This document shows positions 1-6,550 of a stretch of DNA of 7,633 nucleotides, in pieces (position 1 is the stretch's first letter; each line of letters starts with the position of its first letter). Source of the stretch: WLJO01 sp032117595 (lineage in GTDB: Bacteria > Actinomycetota > Acidimicrobiia > Acidimicrobiales > Ilumatobacteraceae). The notes below the pieces were generated by a model, which saw only the letters and a list, made by a program, of their open reading frames with translations, ran no database searches and had not been told where the DNA came from. The position numbers and the translations under genes are program-made. The stretch is from NCBI GenBank assembly GCA_032117595.1, contig JAULYZ010000049.1, positions 1 through 7,633 of the forward strand, read 5' to 3'.

Positions 1-865
1 CGTTGCGGTGGCCGAGCAGCTGAATCCGGTCGCCGTGCCGGGCAGATCCGACCGCCTCGCTGACCTGATCCCAGGACGGTCCCTTCTCCCCGGCGATCAC
101 CAGCACTGCGTCCGGGTGACCGTCGGCCACTGCGTCGAACGCCCGGATCAGGGCGAGGTGATTCTTCTGCGGCGCTACGCGTCCCACTGCGAGCACCACG
201 CGCTGCTGCGGGCCGAGACCGAGCGATGTGCGCAAGGAATCGAGTTCCGCTGCGGGAAGCGGCTCAAAACGACGTGTATCCCGCCCTCGTTCGGCGACGC
301 GCACCCGCCGGGCCGACACGCGGTACCGACGGCGACACGCCTGCGCCACCCCGTGAGTGACCGCATGGAACCGAGCGCGCACGAGGGTGGTCAGCGTCAT
401 CTCGATGGTGTGACGCAGCCAGACACGCCACAGCACGAGTCCGTCGTGCTCGGTGGCCTTGACGGGAGTGTTGGCCCAGGTCACCAGCAGGCGGGTACGC
501 CGACCAATTACTGCGGGGACCGATGCGACCACGGCGACATGAAGGGTCGCATGGACAAGGTCGGGTTCGATCGTGCGGACCATTCTCCGCAGCGCACGTG
601 CTCGATCCCGGTACCCCGATCCCTGCGACAAGCAGTCCAGAGCAGTCACGTTGATGCCCTGATCGATCAGACGGGCGACGAGCGACGAGTCGGCACCGAG
701 CACCGCGAGGTGCAGCTCGATGCCGTGGCGGTGCAGGAGCGGCGCAACCGCGGCGAACGACTGCTCGGCGCCGCCGCTCGCATCGAGTGTCGGCATCACG
801 GCAAGGACGCGCAGCGGACGGCGGGTGGCGCCGCTCGTGTGCCGGGGCGCTCGAACCACGGTCAC
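1..865 (-). CDS. Glycosyltransferase family 4 (GT-B fold), C-terminus off the left edge
   Basis: Reading the minus strand from 865 gives 288 codons open to the window edge, so the C-terminal part, including the usual E-x7-E donor-binding motif, is not visible. The visible part shows the two Rossmann-like halves of a GT-B enzyme. The N-terminal half opens with a strand and a GGAE donor-side loop (residues 31-34) inside VMPTLDASGGAEQS. The C-terminal half begins near residue 218 with VLAVGRVAPQKN (about 224-235), then VLVIAGEKG (254-262) and IQLLGHR (281-287). The family would transfer a sugar from a nucleotide-sugar to an envelope glycan, lipid or small-molecule acceptor; the acceptor cannot be told from sequence. 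The linker carries RGRDTRRF (193-200) in place of the commoner NGVD-x3-F. The start is the GTG whose last two bases lie in the TGA stop of the upstream DUF5318 gene (GTGA overlap), so the pair is probably cotranslated. A second in-frame GTG lies two codons in. Family call is firm; substrate unknown. Confidence 0.9.
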   Translation of the reverse strand, partial: MTVVRAPRHTSGATRRPLRVLAVMPTLDASGGAEQSFAAVAPLLHRHGIELHLAVLGADSSLVARLIDQGINVTALDCLSQGSGYRDRARALRRMVRTIEPDLVHATLHVAVVASVPAVIGRRTRLLVTWANTPVKATEHDGLVLWRVWLRHTIEMTLTTLVRARFHAVTHGVAQACRRRYRVSARRVRVAERGRDTRRFEPLPAAELDSLRTSLGLGPQQRVVLAVGRVAPQKNHLALIRAFDAVADGHPDAVLVIAGEKGPSWDQVSEAVGSARHGDRIQLLGHRN

Positions 866-1287
866 TTCGTCGCTGATGCAGCCGAACCGGAACGCCGGCC
901 GCCCACCGGCAGCACCTTCAGCAGATGATGCCAGCGGCAACCGGTGCACGCCTCGACGACATAGGCCGCGAGGTCGTCGGACCTCCGGTCGAGAGCGGCC
1001 ATGTCCGCTGCCTTGGACACCACCCTGCCAAACGCAGGCAGGCGCGGCCCGAACACATAGGTCACCAGCACGACGTCTTGTTCCTCGCAGATCGGGCAGC
1101 GCACCTTCGTGGGCTGACCGAAGTTCGACGCCGCACGGATCAGTTCGGGGTGGGCATCACACACTTGGTCCCGGCGCAGCCGACCGCGACGGAACTCGTT
1201 GATGAGCGCCCGGCGCGCGAACCGATGATCGACCACCGCACCGCGCCGGTTGGCGCCCCCACGGAACGATGCGGCTCCGAATGTCAC
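862..1287 (-). CDS. DUF5318 family zinc-ribbon protein
   Basis: This gene encodes 141 residues and matches the actinobacterial DUF5318 family as I remember it. There is an N-terminal helix of the VVDHRFARRALINE type (18-31), then VCDAHPELIRAA (42-53), a CPIC knuckle (C64, C67), a TYVFG stretch (76-80), and EACTGCRWHHLL (112-123) with a second knuckle at C114 and C117. The two CxxC pairs should bind one zinc ion; this is inferred from spacing. There is no signal peptide or membrane segment, so it should be cytoplasmic. The family has no known function that I am aware of. From memory, a mycobacterial relative lies beside the penicillin-binding protein gene ponA1, which would hint at envelope biology. 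The GTG at 1287 is preferred because a -10 hexamer ends 7 bases before it. A GTG at 1236 would begin right at the conserved helix and is the alternative. Its stop overlaps the start of the glycosyltransferase gene. Confidence 0.88.
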   Translation of the reverse strand: MTFGAASFRGGANRRGAVVDHRFARRALINEFRRGRLRRDQVCDAHPELIRAASNFGQPTKVRCPICEEQDVVLVTYVFGPRLPAFGRVVSKAADMAALDRRSDDLAAYVVEACTGCRWHHLLKVLPVGGRRSGSAASATK

Positions 1288-1294
1288 GGACCGC

Positions 1295-1300
1295 AGTGTA
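1295..1300 (-). promoter_or_regulatory. -10 hexamer TACACT for DUF5318-glycosyltransferase unit
   Basis: Read on the minus strand, TACACT fits the actinobacterial -10 pattern TAnnnT. It is followed by seven bases (GCGGTCC) and then the GTG at 1287. Transcription would start at or within a base or two of the start codon, giving a leaderless mRNA. There is no Shine-Dalgarno-like purine stretch directly before the GTG and no convincing -35 box 16-18 bases upstream, which is common in high-GC actinobacteria. Confidence 0.6.
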
Positions 1301-1302
1301 CG

Positions 1303-1309
1303 AAGGAAG
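1303..1309 (+). promoter_or_regulatory. Probable ribosome binding site for the methyltransferase gene
   Basis: AAGGAAG is the only purine-rich stretch ahead of the ATG at 1322, but it ends 12 bases before it, longer than the usual 5-9. It lies in the short space between the divergent starts at 1287 and 1322, and within 3 bases of the opposing -10 hexamer. It supports the ATG at 1322 over the upstream TTG at 1250, which would place 24 extra residues inside the opposing gene. Confidence 0.4.
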
Positions 1310-1321
1310 CGCGCCCGCTGG

Positions 1322-1933
1322 ATGCGTCAGAATGTCGGAGTGCCACGCGTGATCTCGTACGGACCCCAGGTCAGCAACGAAGCCGAACTGCGCCTGTGCG
1401 GCGATCCCACGGGCAAGCGCGCCCTCGAGCTCGGGTTGTCCCCGGCCCTCAACTGCCTTGCCCTGGCCGAGGCCGGCGCAAAAGCGATCGCCATCGACCC
1501 GCGGGGCGACCGGATTGCGGCAGCCCGACAGGCCGCGGATGCCGCTGGCATTCGCGTCGAGTTCCACGAGGCAGATCTCGGCGACCTCGGCTTCGCCACG
1601 AGTGCCTCGATCGATCTCGCGGTTGCAGCTGGCACGCTCGCCGACGCCGACGATCCCGCCCGGGTGCTCCGACAGGTCCACCGCGTGCTCAAGCCCGAGT
1701 GCGCACTCGTCATCTCCACCCCGCACCCGATGTCGGGTTTCAACGCATCGATGTACGGCGAGGCGCCGGCCCGTTACGGGACCGGTACGGCCCGCTCAGT
1801 CGGGGAATGGTTCACCTCGTTGTATCGGTCGAACTTCCGCGTCGACGTGATGCTCGAACTGTTCGACAACACCCGACCACGCGACATTGCGCCCAGCACG
1901 CTCGTCATCCGCGCCCGCAAACTCGGCGTCTAG
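1322..1933 (+). CDS. Class I SAM-dependent methyltransferase (Methyltransf_11/25-like)
   Basis: The protein has 203 residues. After a short cap (residues 11-30, ISYGPQVSNEAELRLCGDPT) comes the Rossmann core. Motif I is ALELGLSPALN (34-44), the second strand AIAIDP ends in the acidic D59 that would hold the ribose of S-adenosylmethionine, HEADLGDL (82-89) carries D85 near the adenine, and PECALVISTPHP (125-136) is the post-core motif. VLRQVHRVLKP (115-125) is typical of the Methyltransf_11 group. Motif I keeps only its first glycine (G38); S40 and A42 replace the next two. The C-terminal part (SVGEWFTSLYRSNF, 159-172) resembles small-molecule or lipid methyltransferases, but the substrate cannot be named. 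It is soluble, with no signal peptide. It diverges from DUF5318 and converges on cca across 18 bases with no hairpin-plus-T-run terminator. The ATG is supported by AAGGAAG 12 bases upstream, although GTG codons at 1340 and 1349 are possible. Confidence 0.85.
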   Translation: MRQNVGVPRVISYGPQVSNEAELRLCGDPTGKRALELGLSPALNCLALAEAGAKAIAIDPRGDRIAAARQAADAAGIRVEFHEADLGDLGFATSASIDLAVAAGTLADADDPARVLRQVHRVLKPECALVISTPHPMSGFNASMYGEAPARYGTGTARSVGEWFTSLYRSNFRVDVMLELFDNTRPRDIAPSTLVIRARKLGV

Positions 1934-1951
1934 GCGCTGCTGCTCAGTCCC

Positions 1952-3373
1952 TCAGCCGGGCGGGTGCTGCGCAGCCCACCACGAGTCGAGCCGACGCAAG
2001 ACTTCTTCGCGACCCAGCACACCCTCCTCGAGACGGATCTCCAGAAGGAAGTCGAGCGCACGGCCCACGACCGGTCCGGGGCGGATGCCGAGATGTGCAA
2101 TCACCTCGTTGCCGTCGAGCTCTGGGCGGATCCGATCGATCGCCTCCTGAGCGGCGAGTTCGCCGATCCGCTGCTCGAGGTCGTCCATCCGGCGGGAGAG
2201 CACCACCGCCTTGCGCTCATCGCGCGTGGTGCAGTCGCACCGGGTCAAGACGTTCAGCTCGGCGAGCAGCGGCCCGGCATCGCGGACGTAGCGGCGTACC
2301 GCTGAGTCGGTCCATCCCATCTTGTAGGTGTGGAACCGCAGGTGCAGCTCGACGAGTCGGGTCACCTGCTCGACATCATCGTTCGAGTAGCGCAGTGCCT
2401 GCATGCGGTCACGGGTCATCCGGGCACCCACCACCTCGTGGTGGTGGAACGACACACCCCGGCCCTTTCGGTACGAACGAGTCTTGGGCTTGCCGATGTC
2501 GTGGAAGAACGCAGCGAGGCGCGTGCGCCGGTAGTCGAAGTCCGGATGTGCATCGGGCCGCACGTTCTCGACGACTGCGATCGTGTGCGTGAGCACGTCC
2601 TTGTGGCGATGGATGGGGTCCTGCTCGAGCCGGAGCGCCGGTAGTTCGGGCAGGAAGTGCTCGGCAAGGCCCGTGTCGACGAGGAACCACAGTCCGGCCG
2701 AGGGATGGTCGAGGGTGATCAACTTGTCGAACTCGTCGCGAATCCGTTCGGCCGAGACGATCTCGAGACGCGTGTGCATCTCGCGAACCGCGGCGACCAG
2801 GGCCGATTCGGGTGTGAGTCCGTACCCGGCGATGAACCGGGCAGCGCGCATCATCCGGAGTGGGTCGTCGCTGAAGCTCACTTCGGGCTCGAGCGGCGTG
2901 CGCAACTTGCGGGCGAAGAGGTCGGCCAAGCCACCGTACGGGTCCACCAGCGTCGGTGACGAGGCGGTGAGCTCGAGCGCCATCGCATTCACCGTGAAGT
3001 CGCGACGCGAGAGGTCGGTCTCCACGGCATCGGAGAACTCCACGTCGGGCTTGCGCGAATCGGGCGTGTACGTCTCGCCACGGTGTGTCGTGATCTCGTA
3101 GGTGCGCGAGCCCCGACGCGCCCCGATGGTCCCGAAGCGCTCTCCCTGGGTCCACACCGCATCGACCCAACCGGACACCAGACGCTTGATCACATCGGGA
3201 CGCGCATCGGTGGTGAAGTCGAAATCGAAGTCGGGGATCCCGGTATCGGCCTGCTCGATCAGCAGATCGCGGACGGATCCACCAACGAGGTACAACCGGT
3301 GACCAGCCGACGAGAACCGCTCGGCAAGGGGCGCGAGCTCGGCAAGCACCGGGGCGAAACGCTCGGGAACCAT
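1952..3373 (-). CDS. cca: CCA-adding tRNA nucleotidyltransferase with HD domain
   Basis: A 473-residue class II nucleotidyltransferase that builds or repairs the 3' CCA end of tRNAs in the cytoplasm using CTP and ATP. The N-terminal catalytic domain shows YLVGGSVRDLL (28-38), the metal-binding DFDFTTD (50-56; catalytic D50 and D52), ERFGTIGA (78-85), SRRDFTVNAMA (122-132) and the nucleotide-recognition region SDDPLRMMRAARF (168-180). A C-terminal HD phosphohydrolase-type domain follows, with HRHKDVLTHT (255-264), FFHDIGKPKT (289-298; H291-D292) and HHHEVVG (310-316). This architecture matches actinobacterial proteins annotated as pcnA or cca (Rv3907c in M. tuberculosis), and the length is normal for them. 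I favour CCA-adding over poly(A) polymerase because actinobacteria normally have one such gene and it is required for tRNA maturation. The ATG start follows a -10 hexamer by 9 bases, so the gene can be transcribed on its own even though HDAC lies 73 bases upstream on the same strand. It converges with the methyltransferase gene. Confidence 0.95.
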   Translation of the reverse strand: MVPERFAPVLAELAPLAERFSSAGHRLYLVGGSVRDLLIEQADTGIPDFDFDFTTDARPDVIKRLVSGWVDAVWTQGERFGTIGARRGSRTYEITTHRGETYTPDSRKPDVEFSDAVETDLSRRDFTVNAMALELTASSPTLVDPYGGLADLFARKLRTPLEPEVSFSDDPLRMMRAARFIAGYGLTPESALVAAVREMHTRLEIVSAERIRDEFDKLITLDHPSAGLWFLVDTGLAEHFLPELPALRLEQDPIHRHKDVLTHTIAVVENVRPDAHPDFDYRRTRLAAFFHDIGKPKTRSYRKGRGVSFHHHEVVGARMTRDRMQALRYSNDDVEQVTRLVELHLRFHTYKMGWTDSAVRRYVRDAGPLLAELNVLTRCDCTTRDERKAVVLSRRMDDLEQRIGELAAQEAIDRIRPELDGNEVIAHLGIRPGPVVGRALDFLLEIRLEEGVLGREEVLRRLDSWWAAQHPPG

Positions 3374-3382
3374 GGTCGTCTC

Positions 3383-3388
3383 AGGCTA
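3383..3388 (-). promoter_or_regulatory. -10 hexamer TAGCCT for cca
   Basis: On the minus strand TAGCCT is followed by nine bases (GAGACGACC) and the ATG at 3373. It fits TAnnnT and would give an mRNA with a leader of roughly 0-3 bases. The same hexamer, preceded by G and at the same 9-base distance from an ATG, occurs before the DegV gene at 7359. No good -35 box is visible. The GAG inside the nine bases is too weak to be a real ribosome binding site. Confidence 0.55.
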
Positions 3389-3398
3389 CTGCTGCGCC

Positions 3399-3406
3399 GT
3401 GCGCAC
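3399..3406. repeat. 8-bp palindrome GTGCGCAC upstream of the cca -10
   Basis: A perfect 8-bp palindrome in the 73-base space between the HDAC stop and the cca start. It ends 10 bases upstream of the proposed cca -10 hexamer, in the spacer or -35 area where a repressor or activator could bind. In such GC-rich DNA an 8-bp palindrome may be chance, and there is no second copy nearby. The rest of this space shows no hairpin followed by a T run, so no terminator for HDAC is called. Confidence 0.2.
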
Positions 3407-3446
3407 ACCCGGTTGCTCCCACGAGGGGGCGGTGATGCAGCGGGCC

Positions 3447-4466
3447 TCAGAGCAGACCGTGATCGACCCAGAACCGCTCGACATCGCGAGCGACATGATC
3501 ACCGGGTCCGCCCGATGTGGGTGGCTCGGGCTGGTACGAGCGCCCGAGCAGGCCTGCGCTCAGTGCAGCCGACGACATCCGCAGTGCGTCGAGGTCGTAA
3601 CCGCCCTCGAGCATGACGAGTCGACGTCCCGCCGGCGCGAACTGCAGCAGGCGTTCGGTGATGAGGTGATAGTCGCCGGCCGACAGTCCGAGATCGGTGA
3701 TGGGATCGTTCCGGTGCGCATCGAAGCCTGCTGACACCAGGAGCCAGGTCGGCGCGAACCGTTGTGCGCGTTCGCTCACCACCCCATCGATCGCAGCGAG
3801 ATAGCGATCGCCGGTGCTGAACGGTGGGAGCGGGAGGTTCATCGTGGTCCCGATGCCATCGCCATCACCCACCTCGCGGGCAGACCCGGTTCCCGGATAG
3901 AGCGGCCACTGATGGAACGACACGAAGAGCACCCTCGGGTCCGCGTAGAACACGTCCTGGGTGCCGTTGCCGTGATGAGCGTCGATGTCGACGATCATCA
4001 CCCGCTCCCCCTTGGCTGCCAGATGCGCAGCCACCACGGCGATGTTCGAGACCACGCAGAACCCCATCGGCTGCACGGGTGTTGCGTGGTGCCCCGGTGG
4101 GCGTACGGCGCAGAACGCTGCAGAGGCACCTGCTTCGTGCCGATCGAGTGCCTCCACCGCCGCAAGCCCCGCACCTGCAGCCAAGAGCGCTGCGTCCCAG
4201 GATCCTGTGCTCACGCTGGTATCTGCGTCGAGTCGCCCACCACCCGAATGGCACACCGCCTCGATGCGATCGAGGTATTCGGCAGGATGGACCCGGAGCA
4301 ACTCGTCCCGCGTGGCGCGACGCGGTTCGAGCGCAACGACTGCGTCGGCGATCGCAGCATCGGCGAGTCCGTCGATCACCGCGCCGAGGCGCTCCGGGCG
4401 CTCGGGGTGATCACGCCCGGCGAGATGGTCGAGATAGCGCTCGTGCGTGGCGAACAGCAGCGTCAC
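3447..4466 (-). CDS. Histone deacetylase family protein (class II-like, zinc amidohydrolase)
   Basis: A 339-residue member of the arginase/deacetylase fold that removes acetyl groups from amines such as acetyl-lysine or acetylated polyamines; the substrate is not settled by sequence. All catalytic landmarks are present: HPERPERL (20-27), RPPGHHA (122-128; the histidine pair H126-H127), DIDAHHGNGT (160-169; zinc ligands D162 and H164), SFHQWPLYPGTG (183-194), SAGFDAH (245-251; zinc ligand D249) and EGGYD (287-291; catalytic Y290). The HQ-x-PGTG stretch resembles class II enzymes and bacterial amidohydrolases more than AcuC. It is cytoplasmic with no signal peptide. I start it at the GTG at 4466 because a -10 hexamer ends exactly 7 bases before it. 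A TTG three codons upstream (4475) overlaps that hexamer and would be less likely. The DUF6049 stop lies 50 bases upstream on the same strand, so weak readthrough is possible, but the gene appears to have its own promoter. Confidence 0.93.
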   Translation of the reverse strand: MTLLFATHERYLDHLAGRDHPERPERLGAVIDGLADAAIADAVVALEPRRATRDELLRVHPAEYLDRIEAVCHSGGGRLDADTSVSTGSWDAALLAAGAGLAAVEALDRHEAGASAAFCAVRPPGHHATPVQPMGFCVVSNIAVVAAHLAAKGERVMIVDIDAHHGNGTQDVFYADPRVLFVSFHQWPLYPGTGSAREVGDGDGIGTTMNLPLPPFSTGDRYLAAIDGVVSERAQRFAPTWLLVSAGFDAHRNDPITDLGLSAGDYHLITERLLQFAPAGRRLVMLEGGYDLDALRMSSAALSAGLLGRSYQPEPPTSGGPGDHVARDVERFWVDHGLL

Positions 4467-4473
4467 GCGTCCC

Positions 4474-4479
4474 AACGTA
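4474..4479 (-). promoter_or_regulatory. -10 hexamer TACGTT for the HDAC-family gene
   Basis: On the minus strand TACGTT is followed by seven bases (GGGACGC) and the GTG at 4466. This is the same spacing seen before the GTG starts at 1287 and 7320, and implies a leaderless mRNA. It lies in the 50-base gap after the DUF6049 stop. That gap shows no terminator with a T run and no clear -35 box. Confidence 0.55.
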
Positions 4480-4516
4480 CTGCGCCGGTACGACCTCGGA
4501 GACCCGGGCGGCTGCG

Positions 4517-6550
4517 CTATCGGTCCGGTGTTCCCGGCGGACGCTCGTCGCTCGGATTGCCCGACATCTCTGTCTTGGTGAGTCCGTTGATGCGTGGCTG
4601 TTCGATCGTCGGTGCCGTTTCGAGGGCCACCACGTCATCGAGGTCGTCAACAGGAAGCCCGGCGAGGCGACGTCGCTCGATCTCTGCTGTCTCGGCGCGC
4701 CGCCAGCGGCGGCGCAGGTGCTGGACCCACCACGTGAGCAGGACCAGGCCGAGCGCAAACGTCACGACGATGCCCAGACCCGTGAGTCGACCCACGCGGA
4801 CATTCATCACTGCGGTGCGGCCGACCACGTTCGTGCTCCCCGGGGCGATGAGTTGCGCCGTCACCGGGAAGCGTCCGTTGCTGCGTGCCGACACCGGGAT
4901 GTCGACGAATTGCGTTGCGCCGGGCTCGATGGTGATCACGTCACTGATCGGTGGGAAGCTCAACTTCGCACTGCTGAGTCGAACCGCCACCGACACCGGG
5001 AAGTCGTTGTTGTTCTCGATGGTGATGGGAATGTTCGTCTTGCGATCGCCGAGGTTCACGGCCTTGGGCACCTGGAGCACGATGTTCGTCTGAACGGTGA
5101 GCATCTCGCTGCGGACGGCGTCGTAGTACGCGCTGCGTTCTTCGGCGGTGAGCCGCGTGTCGAGCAGCACATCAGCCCGAACCGGCCACGACCTGCGCCG
5201 CGGGTCGTCGACGGGGATGATGGCCGAGGTCGCCTCGATCACACGGGCGAGACGGGTGCGCTGCTCGCGGATCCCGCCGAGATCGGCCACCGTCCCGTCG
5301 CCGGGGGAGATGGCAGTCGCCGAGCCGATTCCCGCCTGCTCGACATCGACGCCCTGCAGGAGGTCCCCCCGGGCGAGCACCCGCATGAGCGCGTCGAGCG
5401 TGTCGGGATCAGCGGTGTCGAGATCAGGGACGAGCACGATGGCGGGCCGCGGATCGCTCGCCCTCGAGCGGTACAGGTCCATCGCAATGAGATGCGCGGC
5501 GAGCACCGGGTCGGCGCTGTCGCCCGACAGCGCCTCGCTGATGTCGGTGGGCACCAGAACCGGTTGCGATGCCACGCCCGGGGCCGCTGCACCGACTCGA
5601 TCGGCGATGGCACCCGCCGCCTGGAGCACCACCACGGCACCGAGGTTGCGAACCAGTGCCGCGCCGGAGGGTGACAGGGGATCCGTGGCCACCCAGAGCC
5701 GCCGGTCGGGAAGTCGTTGGAGCGTCTCGGTGAGCGCGTCCTCGCCCAGACGCAGTTGCGCCGTGAAGTCAGCCGACAGACCGGCATTTGCCGCAGCGCT
5801 CGGGTCGACGTGGAGGTACGGACCCGAGAGGAGCCGCTGTCGGCCGAAGTCCTCGGCGAGCTCGGCGACGAGCGCGCGGCCTTCTTCATCGGCGGCCGCA
5901 AGACTCACCAGAAGTTCTGGCCGGATCGACACCGAGACCGGGGCCTCGGACCGACCGAGGAACTCGCTCAGGCGACGCACGCGCTCTCGTGTCTCGTCGG
6001 GAACCCGACGACTCCCGTCGGGCTGCAGACTGATCGGCGAGTCCAGATCGAGGACCACCGTGACCGGCATCGGCCCCTGCTGGTCGTTGCGCGGGCGTCT
6101 CAGCAGTGGGAACGCGACGGTCGCGCCGGCGTTGGTCTCGAGCCTCACCACGTACAGACCCGAGGACTCGAGGCGGAGCCGACTTTCCACGTCGGTGACC
6201 GATTCGGTCCCGACCACGACCCGCAATGCTCCCTCGACCACGCCGATCTGCTCCCCCACCAGGGTGACCGTGTCGAGAGGAGTGGTCCCCCGCCGAGCGA
6301 GAATCCCGCTGAGTTCCGCCGCCGGCACGGTGTCCCCCACCCGCTCGACCGACACCTCGACAGCAGTCGGGAACGGGCTGGGTACCTCGACGTCGATCAC
6401 CAGATCGCCGTCGGCCGGGACGGACAGCGGCGCTGCCACCAGTCTCCAGCCCGCTCCAGCGGCACCACTGCTGGCGCCGCCGACCGTCGTCGCCAGAGCG
6501 CCGACGAGGACCGTCAGCGACACAACCCGTCGTCGAACACGACCGGTCAC
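4517..6550 (-). CDS. DUF6049 family protein, secreted/membrane-anchored
   Basis: A 677-residue protein with the layout of actinobacterial DUF6049 proteins (Rv3909 type). It has a basic N-terminus and hydrophobic signal segment (MTGRVRRR then about residues 9-24), a long extracytoplasmic part, one C-terminal membrane helix (about 590-609, GLGIVVTFALGLVLLTWWV) and a basic cytoplasmic stop (HLRRRWRR) followed by a polar tail of about 60 residues. Within the outer part, residues 40-150 look like a beta-rich domain. Residues 160-450 resemble the deacetylase/TIM-barrel-like core of the family, for example SGPYLHVDPSAAANAGL at 242-258. Residues 500-588 look like an Ig-like domain (PITIENNNDFPVSV, 508-521, and EPGATQFVDIPVSA). 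In many actinobacteria the gene sits directly before murJ (mviN), which suggests a role in envelope or peptidoglycan assembly, but no function is established to my knowledge. Here no murJ follows. The GTG start overlaps the GNAT stop as GTGA, with no separate promoter seen. The same frame is open a further 186 codons upstream, but that part overlaps GNAT and reads as low-complexity Arg/Pro. Confidence 0.85.
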   Translation of the reverse strand: MTGRVRRRVVSLTVLVGALATTVGGASSGAAGAGWRLVAAPLSVPADGDLVIDVEVPSPFPTAVEVSVERVGDTVPAAELSGILARRGTTPLDTVTLVGEQIGVVEGALRVVVGTESVTDVESRLRLESSGLYVVRLETNAGATVAFPLLRRPRNDQQGPMPVTVVLDLDSPISLQPDGSRRVPDETRERVRRLSEFLGRSEAPVSVSIRPELLVSLAAADEEGRALVAELAEDFGRQRLLSGPYLHVDPSAAANAGLSADFTAQLRLGEDALTETLQRLPDRRLWVATDPLSPSGAALVRNLGAVVVLQAAGAIADRVGAAAPGVASQPVLVPTDISEALSGDSADPVLAAHLIAMDLYRSRASDPRPAIVLVPDLDTADPDTLDALMRVLARGDLLQGVDVEQAGIGSATAISPGDGTVADLGGIREQRTRLARVIEATSAIIPVDDPRRRSWPVRADVLLDTRLTAEERSAYYDAVRSEMLTVQTNIVLQVPKAVNLGDRKTNIPITIENNNDFPVSVAVRLSSAKLSFPPISDVITIEPGATQFVDIPVSARSNGRFPVTAQLIAPGSTNVVGRTAVMNVRVGRLTGLGIVVTFALGLVLLTWWVQHLRRRWRRAETAEIERRRLAGLPVDDLDDVVALETAPTIEQPRINGLTKTEMSGNPSDERPPGTPDR

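Noticed and set aside
8..928. Open plus-strand frame of 306 codons
   Set aside because: It lies opposite the glycosyltransferase, whose motifs are clear. The plus-strand product is Arg/His/Gly-rich with no recognisable domain, as expected for the complement of a GC-rich gene.
1250..1321. Upstream TTG start for the methyltransferase
   Set aside because: It adds 24 Arg-rich residues lying across the opposing DUF5318 start. The ATG at 1322 has a purine-rich site and matches the usual length.
1966..1975. Palindrome GCTGCGCAGC near the convergent gene ends, considered as a terminator
   Set aside because: It lies inside the last codons of cca, has no loop and no T run on either strand, so it lacks the parts of an intrinsic terminator.
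925..2592. Open plus-strand frame of 555 codons crossing three genes
   Set aside because: It spans DUF5318, runs out of frame through the methyltransferase and lies opposite cca. Its product is Arg/Pro/Ser-rich low-complexity sequence.
4476..4516. Imperfect inverted arms in the DUF6049-HDAC gap, considered as a terminator
   Set aside because: Arms are short and mismatched and no T run follows; the stretch is better explained by the HDAC promoter.
3762..5674. Two long plus-strand frames (443 and 616 codons)
   Set aside because: They lie opposite the HDAC and DUF6049 genes, whose protein families are recognisable; the plus products have no motif and unbalanced Arg/His content.
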